64,000 nucleotides of DNA from Kiloniellales bacterium (GTDB lineage: Bacteria; Pseudomonadota; Alphaproteobacteria; Kiloniellales; JAKSBE01), in contig JASJBF010000018.1 of the NCBI GenBank assembly GCA_030066685.1, forward strand, positions 85,883 to 149,882. Direction: 5' to 3'. A program made the translations under genes and the position numbers. Below are positions 13,647 through 21,851 of this stretch, piece after piece (within the stretch, counting starts at the first letter, position 1; each line of letters opens with the position of its first letter). The notes below the pieces were generated by a model that was given only the letters and a program-made list of their open reading frames with translations, was not told the origin of the DNA and made no database searches.

Positions 13647-13698
13647 TAGCGCACTTCCCGATTAGACGCGTTCGCGTCTGGCCGGGAATAGTGCGCTA
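13647..13698. repeat. Nested palindromic repeat, unit 1
   Basis: An outer 9-bp perfect inverted repeat (TAGCGCACT with AGTGCGCTA) encloses an inner hairpin AGACGCG-TT-CGCGTCT (13664-13679). The structure resembles a small cruciform. It stands 12 bp from a second nested palindrome and may be a dispersed intergenic repeat. Confidence 0.65.
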
Positions 13699-13710
13699 TC
13701 ACTCTGAAGG

Positions 13711-13772
13711 TAGGGCATTACATCCGGCCAGATGGATCGCGAAGCGATTCTATCTGATCGGATAATGCCCTA
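13711..13772. repeat. Nested palindromic repeat, unit 2
   Basis: A 10-bp perfect terminal inverted repeat (TAGGGCATTA with TAATGCCCTA) continues inward as ATCCGGCCAGAT against ATCTGATCGGAT (10 of 12 paired), then GATCGC-GAA-GCGATT. Almost the whole 62 bp folds into one long hairpin. No gene lies inside. It looks like a short non-autonomous or REP-type element. Confidence 0.7.
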
Positions 13773-13826
13773 GGCGCCGGAGATCCGGGGCGATGGTGAA
13801 GCGGTGCAACAGGAAGGCGGGACGCG

Positions 13827-14270
13827 GTGCAGTTGGATCATTTCTCGCGCCTGGTGGCGGACGAGGTCTTCCAGCATTTTCCAGGTTGGCAGGCTTCGGC
13901 CCGGGTCCATCTCGACTCGGGCGAGACCGGCCATCTTTTCATCGAGGTGCCCGCGCCGGAGGGCGCCGATCTCCAGCCCACGCTCTACGTGATCACCAAG
14001 GCGAAGGTCATCACCGTCGGCGTCGATCACTACAACGGCCATTTCGGCCGCTTCACCAGCAGCGAGGAGGATCCGGACTGCCTGACCTGGCTCCGGAGGT
14101 TCCTGGCCGAGGAGATCGTAATCGTCTCCTGGTGGTCGGGCACAAACCTGCGCGGCGCGACCTGGAGCCAGCCGGACCTGCTTCCGGCGGCCCCCACGGA
14201 CTGCCGGCCCTACGACCGGGTCCGGGTCCGCTCCTGGCGCGGCAGCCACGACCAGGACCTCGGCGCCTGA
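13827..14270 (+). CDS. Conserved-looking hypothetical protein (147 aa)
   Basis: I do not recognise this protein with confidence. The GTG start has AGGAAGG 10-16 bases upstream and the product begins MQLDHFSRLVADEVFQHF. No signal peptide or membrane segment is seen. A beta-rich middle (LYVITKAKVITVGVDHYNGHFGRF) is followed by an acidic stretch and then EEIVIVSWWSG. The pattern of a His-rich HYNGHF strand followed by a Trp pair recalls some small bacterial immunity-like proteins, but no toxin gene is adjacent, so no function is assigned. It stands alone between the palindromic repeats and a convergent cyclophilin gene. Confidence 0.6.
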   Translation: MQLDHFSRLVADEVFQHFPGWQASARVHLDSGETGHLFIEVPAPEGADLQPTLYVITKAKVITVGVDHYNGHFGRFTSSEEDPDCLTWLRRFLAEEIVIVSWWSGTNLRGATWSQPDLLPAAPTDCRPYDRVRVRSWRGSHDQDLGA

Positions 14271-14327
14271 CCCCTGCGACGCTGTCGAAGCCGGCCGGAC
14301 CCTCCAGGTTCGGCCGGCCCGCTGCGA

Positions 14328-14906
14328 CTACTGAACGTCGGCGGCGACCTTCAGCGAGATCATCTTGTCCGGGTTCTGGACCGTGCCGCTGCGGTCGCTC
14401 TCCGGCGCCTTCTTGATCAGGTCGACGAACTGCATGCCCTCGACGACCTTGCCGAAGACCGTGTACTGGCCGTTCAGGAAGGAGGCCGGCGCGAAGCAGA
14501 TGAAGAACTGGCTGTTGGCGCTGTTGGGGTTCTGGGACCGCGCCATGCCGAGGGTGCCGCGCTCGAAAGGCCGGTCGGAGAATTCCGCCGGCAGGTCGGG
14601 CTTGTCCGAGCCGCCGCGTCCGGTCCCGGTCGGGTCGCCGGTCTGGGCCATGAAGCCGCCGATGACGCGGTGGAAGACGATCCCGTCGTAGAAGCCCGCG
14701 CGCGCCAGCTCCTTGATCCGGGCGACGTGCTTGGGCGCGACGTCGGGGTAGAGCTCGATCACGACCTTGCCGTCCTTAAGCTCCAGGATCAGGGTGTTTT
14801 CCGGATCTGAGGCGGCGCCGGCCCCCTCGCTGCCTTGGGTCATGGTGAGAGCTCCCGCAAATAGCACTGTCAGGACGAAGGTGGTCAGCCGGCGGCCTGC
14901 CGTCAT
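14328..14906 (-). CDS. ppiA: Periplasmic cyclophilin-type peptidyl-prolyl isomerase
   Basis: Catalyses cis-trans isomerisation of prolyl bonds during protein folding. The 192-residue product starts with a signal peptide ([22 protein letters not shown]), so it probably acts in the periplasm. Cyclophilin motifs present are [22 protein letters not shown], the [20 protein letters not shown] block and the loop [16 protein letters not shown]. The catalytic-type Arg is in FHRV. Its ATG overlaps the icd stop (ATGA), so it is coupled to icd. The symbol ppiA is by function; bacterial cyclophilin naming is loose. Confidence 0.9.
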   Translation of the reverse strand: MTAGRRLTTFVLTVLFAGALTMTQGSEGAGAASDPENTLILELKDGKVVIELYPDVAPKHVARIKELARAGFYDGIVFHRVIGGFMAQTGDPTGTGRGGSDKPDLPAEFSDRPFERGTLGMARSQNPNSANSQFFICFAPASFLNGQYTVFGKVVEGMQFVDLIKKAPESDRSGTVQNPDKMISLKVAADVQ

Positions 14907-16117
14907 TTCATCGCCTCCTGGAGGTTTTCGTCGATCTTGTCCATGAACTGGTCGGTGTTGAGCCAGGTCTGGTCCGGCCCGATCAGCAGGGCCAGGTCCT
15001 TGGTCATGAAACCGGATTCCACCGTGTCGATGCAGACCTTTTCCAGGGCTTCCGCGAAGTTCACGACGTCGGGCGTATCGTCAAAGCGTCCGCGATAGGC
15101 GAGCCCGCGGGTCCAGGCGAAGATCGAGGCGATGGGGTTCGTCGAGGTTTCCTTGCCCTGCTGGTGCAGGCGGTAGTGGCGGGTGACGGTGCCGTGGGCC
15201 GCCTCGGCCTCGATGGTGTTGCCATCAGGCGTCATCAGGACCGAGGTCATCAGGCCCAGCGAGCCGAAGCCCTGGGCCACCGTGTCGGACTGGACGTCGC
15301 CGTCGTAGTTCTTGCAGGCCCAGACGAAGCCGCCGGACCACTTCAGCGCGCAGGCCACCATGTCGTCGATCAGGCGGTGCTCGTAGGTGATGCCCTTGGC
15401 GTCGAACTTGTCCTTGAACTCGGCGTCGAAGACCTCCTGGAAGAGGTCCATGAAGCGGCCGTCGTAGGCCTTGAGGATGGTGTTCTTGGTCGAGAGGTAG
15501 ACCGGCCAGCCCAAGGCCAAGCCGTAGTTCATGCAGGCCCGGGCGAAGCCGCGGATCGATTCGTCGAGGTTGTACATCCCCATGGCGATGCCGGAATCGG
15601 GGAAGTCAAAGATCTCGTGGCTGATCACCTCGCCGCCGCCGGCCGGGGTGAAGGTCAGGGTCAGCTTGCCGGGGCCGGGCACCAGGAAGTCGGTCGCGCG
15701 GTACTGGTCGCCGAAGGCGTGGCGGCCGATCACGATCGGCTGGGTCCAGCCCGGCACCAGGCGCGGCACGTTGTCGCAGATGATCGGCTGGCGAAAGACG
15801 GTGCCGCCCAGGATGTTGCGGATCGTGCCGTTGGGCGAGCGCCACATCTTCTTCAGTCCGAACTCCTCGACCCGGGCCTCGTCGGGCGTGATGGTCGCGC
15901 ACTTGACGCCGACCCCGTACTGCTTGATGGCGTTGGCCGAGTCCACGGTGATCCGGTCGTCGGTGGCGTCCCGGCTCTGGACCGAGAGGTCGAAGTACTT
16001 CAGGTCGACATCGAGGTAGGGCAGGATCAGCTTGTCCTTGATCTTGGCCCAGATGATCCGCGTCATCTCGTCGCCGTCGAGTTCGACGAGCGGGGTCTTC
16101 ACTTCGATTTTCGCCAT
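14903..16117 (-). CDS. icd: NADP-dependent isocitrate dehydrogenase
   Basis: Oxidative decarboxylation of isocitrate to 2-oxoglutarate in the TCA cycle, giving NADPH. The 404-residue length and the start [31 protein letters not shown] place it in the eukaryote-like homodimeric subfamily typical of alphaproteobacteria, not the E. coli type. Substrate and cofactor residues lie in [19 protein letters not shown] and [14 protein letters not shown] at 16117 is preferred over the longer reading from 16192 because a GGGAAG ribosome-binding site precedes it and the extra N-terminus is Arg-rich and atypical. Confidence 0.96.
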   Translation of the reverse strand: MAKIEVKTPLVELDGDEMTRIIWAKIKDKLILPYLDVDLKYFDLSVQSRDATDDRITVDSANAIKQYGVGVKCATITPDEARVEEFGLKKMWRSPNGTIRNILGGTVFRQPIICDNVPRLVPGWTQPIVIGRHAFGDQYRATDFLVPGPGKLTLTFTPAGGGEVISHEIFDFPDSGIAMGMYNLDESIRGFARACMNYGLALGWPVYLSTKNTILKAYDGRFMDLFQEVFDAEFKDKFDAKGITYEHRLIDDMVACALKWSGGFVWACKNYDGDVQSDTVAQGFGSLGLMTSVLMTPDGNTIEAEAAHGTVTRHYRLHQQGKETSTNPIASIFAWTRGLAYRGRFDDTPDVVNFAEALEKVCIDTVESGFMTKDLALLIGPDQTWLNTDQFMDKIDENLQEAMK

Positions 16118-16233
16118 CTTCCCTCTCCAGCGGCCCCCGGCCCGCGCGCGCGGACCGGCGCGGCAAGATAGCAGGCAGGATCGACATGGCAAGCGGGGCT
16201 CCCGCCCGTGTCGCCTGCCGCCTTGCAGTTAGG

Positions 16234-16836
16234 TTAGAGCTTTCGCGAATCCACTTTGAGGCGAGGCGGTGCGGCCGCCGCCAGGGCCTGGAAAAGGGCG
16301 TCGATGCTGTCTACGACCTGGAAGAGATGCCGGTGCTGCGGGCGCACGAAGCCGGCCTCGGCCTGATGCGCGACCATTTCCAGCAGCGGGTCCCAGTAGC
16401 CGTCGAGGTTGACCAGCAGGACCGGCGCGTCGTGCAGGCCGAGCTGCTTCCAGGTGACGATCTCGAAGGTCTCGTCCAATGTCCCGAGGCCGCCCGGCAG
16501 GGCGCAGAAGGCGTCGGACAGCTCGAACATCCGCATCTTGCGCACGTGCATGGAGTCGACGATCTCGAGCCGGGTCAGGCCGTCGTGACCGACCTCCTGA
16601 TCCTGCAGGTGGCCGGGGATGATGCCGATCACCTCGCCGCCGGCCTCCAGCGCGCCGTCGGCGACCGCGCCCATCATGCCGACCCGGCCGCCGCCGAAGA
16701 CGATCCCGATGCCGCGTTCGGCGGCCGCCCGGCCGACCCGCCGCGCCGCCTCAAGGTAGCCCGGGTCGGCACCGTTCGAGGAACCGCAGTAGACGCAGAG
16801 GGCGGAAATCCCGGTCACAACAGTGTGTCCTTTCAT
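16234..16836 (-). CDS. LOG-family nucleoside 5'-monophosphate phosphoribohydrolase
   Basis: A 200-residue member of the Lonely Guy (TIGR00730) family, which releases free bases from nucleoside 5'-monophosphates, including cytokinin precursors in plants and some bacteria. The motif PGGLGTLDETFEIVTWKQLG (the PGGxGTxxE signature) and an N-terminal Rossmann-like start (LCVYCGSSNGADPGYLEAARR) are clear, as is GGGRVGMMGAVADGAL. It is monocistronic, divergent from the cytochrome genes. The true bacterial substrate is not known from sequence; older annotation calls such proteins lysine decarboxylases, which is wrong for this motif. Confidence 0.88.
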   Translation of the reverse strand: MKGHTVVTGISALCVYCGSSNGADPGYLEAARRVGRAAAERGIGIVFGGGRVGMMGAVADGALEAGGEVIGIIPGHLQDQEVGHDGLTRLEIVDSMHVRKMRMFELSDAFCALPGGLGTLDETFEIVTWKQLGLHDAPVLLVNLDGYWDPLLEMVAHQAEAGFVRPQHRHLFQVVDSIDALFQALAAAAPPRLKVDSRKL

Positions 16837-16996
16837 TGGACTTGGAAGAGCATCGCGTTAACCTGATTCGAGCCGGCACGACAAGGGCCGGCTGCTTGCC
16901 CCGAGGTACGGCCGGGAATAAGCGGCCCGGGACACGGGTTTATCCGGGTGTTACCCCTCCCGCAGGGTAGCGCGATTTCCAATCAGGGGAGAGAAA

Positions 16997-17452
16997 ATGA
17001 ACAAGCTTGCAGCAGTCCTGTGTATCGCGGCCGCCCTGGGGCTCAGCACCCAGGCGCTGGCGGTCGACGAGCCCGAGAACGTCATCAAGTACCGCCAGGC
17101 CGTGATGAAGGCGATCGGCGGCCACATGGCTTCAATTGCGAGTGTGGTCAAGGGCCAGGTCTCCTACACGGATCACGTGGCGGGTCATGCCAACAGCATC
17201 AATGCCATGTCGAAGAACGTGACCGCGGTCTTTCCCAAGGGGACCGACAACGGCAGCCACAAGACCGCGGCGCTACCCAAGATCTGGGAAGACTGGGCCG
17301 GCTTCGAGAAGGCGGCGCAGGCGCTGGATGCCGCATCGGCCAACCTGGCCAGCGTCGCCGCAAGCGGCGACAAGCAGAAGCTCGCCGCCGCCTTCGGCGA
17401 CCTGGGCAAGGCTTGCGGCGGCTGCCACAAGCCCTATCGGGTCAAGAAGTAG
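16997..17452 (+). CDS. Cytochrome c' / c-556 family protein
   Basis: A periplasmic haem protein of 151 residues. It has a clear signal peptide (MNKLAAVLCIAAALGLSTQALA) and a C-terminal haem-binding motif CGGCH, in the arrangement of the four-helix cytochrome c'/c-556 family (NVIKYRQAVMKAIGGHMASIASVVKG at the mature N-terminus). These proteins shuttle electrons or bind small gases such as NO. A strong GGGGAGAG precedes the ATG. The next gene, a dihaem cytochrome, starts 12 bases after the stop, so the pair likely forms an operon. Confidence 0.9.
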   Translation: MNKLAAVLCIAAALGLSTQALAVDEPENVIKYRQAVMKAIGGHMASIASVVKGQVSYTDHVAGHANSINAMSKNVTAVFPKGTDNGSHKTAALPKIWEDWAGFEKAAQALDAASANLASVAASGDKQKLAAAFGDLGKACGGCHKPYRVKK

Positions 17453-17464
17453 ATTGGACCGGCC

Positions 17465-18394
17465 TTGCGTGATCCCAGGAAGGGCAGGAGCCGCAGCGTC
17501 CGGCGGGGGCGGGGCCGCCTCGCCTGCTTCGCGGTTCTCGGCGTTCTCGGCCTTGCGGCGCTTGCGAGGAGCGCAGCCGCCCAGGGCAATTCCGGGCCGG
17601 GCGATGCGGCAAGAGGCGAATACCTCTTCCGTGCGGCCGGCTGCTATGCCTGCCACACCCGTCCGGTGTCGGGGGCGCGGCCGCTGGCTGGCGGCCGCGC
17701 CTTCACGACCCCCTACGGCACCTTCTATTCGCCCAACATAACTCCGGACCCCGAGCACGGGATCGGCCGCTGGGCGCTGACCGACTTCGCCCGGGCGCTG
17801 CGCCTCGGCGAGGCCCCGGACGGCAGCCACTACTTCCCGGCTTTCCCTTTTCCCTCCTACACCGGGATGCAGAACCAGGACCTTGCGGACCTCTGGGCCT
17901 ATCTTCAGGGCGTCGATCCCGCTCCCGAGCCCAACATTGCACACGAGCTCGATTTCCCCTTTGGATTCCGTTTCCTGGCCGGCGTGTGGAAATGGCTGTT
18001 CTTCGAGCCCGGCGCCTTCCAGCCCGTCCCCGAAAAGGACGCCCAGTGGAACCGCGGCGCCTATCTGGTCCGGCATCTCGGCCATTGCGGCGAATGCCAC
18101 ACCCCACGCAACGCCCTCGGCGCCCTCGACGGCGACCGCCAGCTCGCCGGCACCCTCAAGGGACCCGACGGCAAGAAGGTGCCGAACATCACGCCGCATC
18201 CCGGCGACGGGATCGGCGAATGGTCGGAGTCGGATCTGACCTTTTTCCTGCAGCTCGGCGTCATGCCGGACGGCGACGTCGCCGGCGGTTCGATGGAGGA
18301 CGTGATCCGCGAGGGCACCGGGCACCTGACCGAAAACGACCGCAAGGCGATCGCAGCTTACCTGAAATCGCTGCCGGAACAGCCAGGGCCTTGA
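17465..18394 (+). CDS. Dihaem cytochrome c, alcohol dehydrogenase-subunit type
   Basis: A 309-residue exported cytochrome with two haem motifs, CYACH near residue 60 and CGECH near residue 206, each in a class I cytochrome fold. The surrounding text (ITPDPEHGIGRWALTDFARALRLG, and NITPHPGDGIGEWSESDLTFFLQLG) matches the cytochrome subunits that accept electrons from membrane dehydrogenases. The N-terminus is an Arg-rich signal followed by LACFAVLGVLGLAALARSAAAQ. The start is a TTG. No dehydrogenase subunit is next to it, so its electron donor is not known; the upstream cytochrome c' may be a partner. Confidence 0.85.
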   Translation: MRDPRKGRSRSVRRGRGRLACFAVLGVLGLAALARSAAAQGNSGPGDAARGEYLFRAAGCYACHTRPVSGARPLAGGRAFTTPYGTFYSPNITPDPEHGIGRWALTDFARALRLGEAPDGSHYFPAFPFPSYTGMQNQDLADLWAYLQGVDPAPEPNIAHELDFPFGFRFLAGVWKWLFFEPGAFQPVPEKDAQWNRGAYLVRHLGHCGECHTPRNALGALDGDRQLAGTLKGPDGKKVPNITPHPGDGIGEWSESDLTFFLQLGVMPDGDVAGGSMEDVIREGTGHLTENDRKAIAAYLKSLPEQPGP

Positions 18395-18482
18395 AGGGGC
18401 TGAGCATTGCGCCGGCCCCCCCGGCGTACTAGGTTGCTGGATCTGGCGGCGACGCCTGGAAGCCTTTGGAGAACCGCGACCG

Positions 18483-19595
18483 GTGAAACGAAGTCTCGTT
18501 ATCGCTGCGGTTTTTGCCTTTCTCGCCCTGTTAGCCTTCGGCCTTTGGCAAATTCACGACCGGCAGGCCGGCGACGCCCCTGTCGCGTCGCAGCCTTCTT
18601 CTTCCGGCGCGGAAACCGCGACCGCGCCCACGCCGGGCGCCGGCGGCGAGGCGGGAACCTCGGGCGGCGACCCGGCGCCGGAGCAGGGCGAGCCGGCGAC
18701 CGGAGTCGGGCCGCAGACCGCGGCGCTTCCGCCCGCGGATTCCGACCCACCGGCCGCCGGCCCCGGCCTGGTCCCGCCGAGCTTCGACGTGGTGCGGGTC
18801 GAGCCGAACGGCGACGCGGTCATGGCCGGACGGGCGCCGCCGGCCAGCGCGATCACCATCACCGACAACGGCGAGGTCTACGGCCGCGCGGAGAGCAACC
18901 GCCGCGGCGAATGGACCTTCGTGTCGGAGTTCCCGCTGGCGCCGGGCAATCACGAGATCAGCCTCTGGGCCGAGACCCCCGACGGCATCCGCATCGAGTC
19001 GGAAGAGGTCGTCGTCATCGCCGTGCCCGAGCCGCAGATTGCAGAGGCTGGCGGCCCGGCCCAGACCCCGGTCACCGTCCTGATCCCCAAGAGCGGCGAG
19101 GGTCCCAGCACGGTGCTGCAGGCGCCGCGCGGCGAGGGCATCGCGGTCAACGACCTGGTCCTGGAGGCGATCGACTACGACGTCGCCGGCCGGCTCATCG
19201 TCAGCGGCCGGGCGACTCCCGGCGGCCAGGTCATCGCCTACCTGGACAACCGGCCCCTGGGCGGCGCGGTGGTGAGTGAGGAAGGTCGCTGGAGCGTCAC
19301 CAGCCCGGAGGCCCTGGCACCGGGCCTGCACGAGCTGCGCATCGACCAGATCGATTCCGGCGGCAAGGTGATTGCCCGGGTTCAGACCCCGCTGTCGCGC
19401 TCCCAGCTGCTGACCCAGCTGCCCGGCGACCAGTTCTTCATCGTCCAGCCCGGCAACAGCCTGTGGCGGATCGCCCGCGGCGCCTACGGAACGGGCCAGC
19501 GCTACACCATGATCTTCGAGGCCAACAAGGACCAGATCCGCAATCCGGACCTGATCTATCCAGGGCAGATCTTCGTGCTGCCCTCGAGCGAGTAG
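18483..19595 (+). CDS. Ig-like and LysM domain envelope protein
   Basis: A 370-residue protein anchored or exported by an N-terminal hydrophobic segment (VKRSLVIAAVFAFLALLAFGLW). A Pro/Ala/Gly-rich linker covers about residues 30-95. Two Ig-like repeats follow, each with a DNGEVYGRAESNRRGEWTF or DNRPLGGAVVSEEGRWSV type strand. The C-terminal LysM (FFIVQPGNSLWRIARGAYGTG...IYPGQIFVLP) binds peptidoglycan glycans. It probably works at the cell wall, but no enzymatic domain is visible. The GTG start is supported by GGAGAA upstream. Confidence 0.85.
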   Translation: MKRSLVIAAVFAFLALLAFGLWQIHDRQAGDAPVASQPSSSGAETATAPTPGAGGEAGTSGGDPAPEQGEPATGVGPQTAALPPADSDPPAAGPGLVPPSFDVVRVEPNGDAVMAGRAPPASAITITDNGEVYGRAESNRRGEWTFVSEFPLAPGNHEISLWAETPDGIRIESEEVVVIAVPEPQIAEAGGPAQTPVTVLIPKSGEGPSTVLQAPRGEGIAVNDLVLEAIDYDVAGRLIVSGRATPGGQVIAYLDNRPLGGAVVSEEGRWSVTSPEALAPGLHELRIDQIDSGGKVIARVQTPLSRSQLLTQLPGDQFFIVQPGNSLWRIARGAYGTGQRYTMIFEANKDQIRNPDLIYPGQIFVLPSSE

Positions 19596-19630
19596 ACGCG
19601 TCGGGCCGGGACGCCGCCGGGCTTCGGGAC

Positions 19631-20140
19631 CTACTGGATCCGGTCGCGGAGGGAACGCTGCGGCAGAACCTCGGTCAGGAAGCGCAAGTAGGGCAGGGCC
19701 TCTAGCAGCATGGCCGCGATTGCCGCGAGCACCTGGCTGATGGTCGAGGGGCTCGGGCGCGGGCAGGCCGCCTCGAGCCGGAGGTGCTGCCGATCGTCGA
19801 TGAGGATGCGGCCGTGCGGCAGGACGCCGGCGGCCCGGACCAGCTGCTGGGCGTAATGCCGGCCGAGGGGCGATTCCGCCGTGTAGGGCAGTTCGCCGAG
19901 ATCGGCGGCAAGGCTGATCCGATCGCTCCCGGCCCCGGAGATCTCGATGTCGAAGGGAACGCCGAGGTAGTGGAACCGGACATGCAGCGGCTTGCCCGGA
20001 TCGCGCCGCGTCACCCGGCCGGCGTCGTCGAGCTCGACGGCGCCGAACTCCAAGGGCAGGTTCCGCTTGGCCAGGGCTTCGATGGTCGGGATGCCGGACT
20101 CGAAGAGCCGCTTGGCCGTTTCGTTCCGACCTTGTTCCAT
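19631..20140 (-). CDS. Hypothetical protein (169 aa)
   Basis: Not recognised. The product begins MEQGRNETAKRLFESGIPTIEALAKRNL, has a central beta-rich part (PLHVRFHYLGVPFDIEISGAG) and ends with a hydrophobic helix and a basic tail (QVLAAIAAMLLEALPYLRFL...QRSLRDRIQ). It has no signal peptide and no known catalytic motif. It is convergent with the LysM gene and divergent from psd, with AT-rich sequence and a small hairpin (AGCGGT-AAA-ACCGCT, 20209-20223) upstream. Codon composition is like its neighbours, so it is probably a real gene. Confidence 0.65.
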   Translation of the reverse strand: MEQGRNETAKRLFESGIPTIEALAKRNLPLEFGAVELDDAGRVTRRDPGKPLHVRFHYLGVPFDIEISGAGSDRISLAADLGELPYTAESPLGRHYAQQLVRAAGVLPHGRILIDDRQHLRLEAACPRPSPSTISQVLAAIAAMLLEALPYLRFLTEVLPQRSLRDRIQ

Positions 20141-20351
20141 GCCGAGGGGCTTTCGATATCGGTGGAAATCTGTTTGTCTGTCCTTTAACTATCAGTCCAG
20201 ATTTAAGGAGCGGTAAAACCGCTGCCGTCGCCCAAGGTTTGGAATTGCTTAACCTTGTGGTCCTAGGCCTGGGCCCCGGCGCCTTGCCTTGGGCGCCTTG
20301 CCCGGCAACCTGGCCGGGACGGCGGCCGCTTCGAACAGCGCGGAACCGAAC

Positions 20352-21038
20352 TTGCTGAAATACGTCATCTCTCCGATACACCCTGCGGGCTGGCCCTTTG
20401 TCGGCATCGCCCTTGCGATCGCCGTCGTCCTGGGCCTGTTCTCGGGGCTGCTGTTCTGGCTCGGCCTCGCTCTGGTCCTGTTCTGCCTCTATTTCTTCCG
20501 CGACCCGACAAGGGTCACGCCGCAGCGCCAGGGCTTGGTGGTCAGTCCCGCCGACGGCGTGGTGACGGCGATCGAGCGTGCGCCGCCGCCGCCCGAGCTG
20601 GGTCTGGAAGCCCATCCGCTGACTCGGATCAGCGTCTTTCTCAGCGTGCTGGACGTCCACGTGAACCGGGTGCCAGCCGACGGTACGGTGCTGACCTCGG
20701 CCTATCACCCCGGCCGCTTCTTCAATGCCGCGCTGGACAAGGCCTCTGAGCAGAACGAGCGGCAGTCGGTCAGCCTGAAGACCCCAGACGGCCGGATCAT
20801 CGCCTTCGTGCAGATCGCCGGCCTGATCGCCCGGCGCATCATCTGCGACCTGAAGGAGGGCCAGGAGGTCCGCGCCGGCGAGCGCTTCGGCCTGATCCGC
20901 TTCGGCAGCCGGACCGACGTCTACCTGCCGGACGGTACCGCGCCCCTGGTCGCGGTCGGCCAGCGCATGATCGGCGGCGAGACCGTCCTGGCCGACCTGG
21001 CGACCCAGGAAGGGCCGCGGCCGGGCGAGGTCCGCTAG
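20352..21038 (+). CDS. psd: Phosphatidylserine decarboxylase proenzyme, small form
   Basis: Decarboxylates phosphatidylserine to phosphatidylethanolamine at the inner membrane. The self-cleavage site is the GS in RFGSRTD (Ser codon 20907-20909); the Ser becomes the pyruvoyl group. [11 protein letters not shown] and the [12 protein letters not shown] block are typical of the small archaeal/alphaproteobacterial form, about 228 residues. The start is uncertain. TTG 20352 gives the usual beginning ([16 protein letters not shown]), while TTG 20289 would add 21 unlikely residues. Its stop is immediately followed by the ATG of pssA, so the two steps of PE synthesis are co-expressed. Confidence 0.9.
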   Translation: MLKYVISPIHPAGWPFVGIALAIAVVLGLFSGLLFWLGLALVLFCLYFFRDPTRVTPQRQGLVVSPADGVVTAIERAPPPPELGLEAHPLTRISVFLSVLDVHVNRVPADGTVLTSAYHPGRFFNAALDKASEQNERQSVSLKTPDGRIIAFVQIAGLIARRIICDLKEGQEVRAGERFGLIRFGSRTDVYLPDGTAPLVAVGQRMIGGETVLADLATQEGPRPGEVR

Positions 21039-21833
21039 ATGAGCGGTGCGCGGCGGCGCCGCCTGCGGGTCCTGCCGATCTATCGGCTGATCCCCAACGC
21101 CATCACGTTGCTCGCCCTCTGTTCCGGGATCAGTGGCATGCGCTTCGCCCTCGAGGGGCGTTGGCAGATGGCGGTCGGGGCGATCATCCTCGCCGCCGTG
21201 CTGGACGGCCTCGACGGCCGGATCGCCCGCTTGGTCGGCAGCACGACCAAGATGGGCGCGGAGCTCGACTCGCTGTCGGACGTGGTCAGCTTCGGGGTGG
21301 CGCCGGCCATGATCGTCTACCTCTGGGCGCTGCAGGATCTGCGCGGTTTCGGCTGGGCGGTCGCCCTGGTCTTCGCAATCTGCTGCGCCCTACGCCTGGC
21401 CCGATTCAACGCCGGGCTCGACGAGGAAGACCCGCCGCCCTGGTCGCACCAGTATTTCACCGGCGTGCCAGCGCCGGCCGGCGGCCTGCTGCTGCTCCTG
21501 CCGCTGGTGGTGACCTTTGAATTCGAGTCCGCCTTCTTCGCCTCGGCCTGGGTCAACGCCCTGATGGCGATGCTGGTCGGCGGCCTGATGGTCAGCCGTC
21601 TGCCGACTTTCTCGCTCAAGGGCGTCAAGGTGCCGATGCGCCACGCCTGGCTGACCCTGCTGGGCTTCGGCGCCTTCGCCGCCTTCCTGCTGTCCAACCT
21701 CTGGCTGACCCTGCTTTGCACCGGGGTGATCTACCTCGGCTCGATCTTCTTCGCCTACCACAGCTTCCGCCGCGTGCAGGCGCGCTCGCTCGGCGCGGAC
21801 TCCTCCGCGGTTGCGGAAGACGCCCACGACTGA
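21039..21833 (+). CDS. pssA: CDP-diacylglycerol--serine O-phosphatidyltransferase
   Basis: Makes phosphatidylserine, the substrate of the upstream decarboxylase. The 264-residue product is membrane-embedded with about seven or eight hydrophobic segments. It carries the CDP-alcohol phosphotransferase signature DGLDGRIAR...GAELDSLSD, with all four Asp residues. It starts directly at the psd stop, in translational coupling. It is convergent with the RND efflux operon, with only about 18 bp between the two stops and no obvious terminator hairpin. Confidence 0.95.
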   Translation: MSGARRRRLRVLPIYRLIPNAITLLALCSGISGMRFALEGRWQMAVGAIILAAVLDGLDGRIARLVGSTTKMGAELDSLSDVVSFGVAPAMIVYLWALQDLRGFGWAVALVFAICCALRLARFNAGLDEEDPPPWSHQYFTGVPAPAGGLLLLLPLVVTFEFESAFFASAWVNALMAMLVGGLMVSRLPTFSLKGVKVPMRHAWLTLLGFGAFAAFLLSNLWLTLLCTGVIYLGSIFFAYHSFRRVQARSLGADSSAVAEDAHD

Positions 21834-21851
21834 GCACTCTTTGGTATCGAG

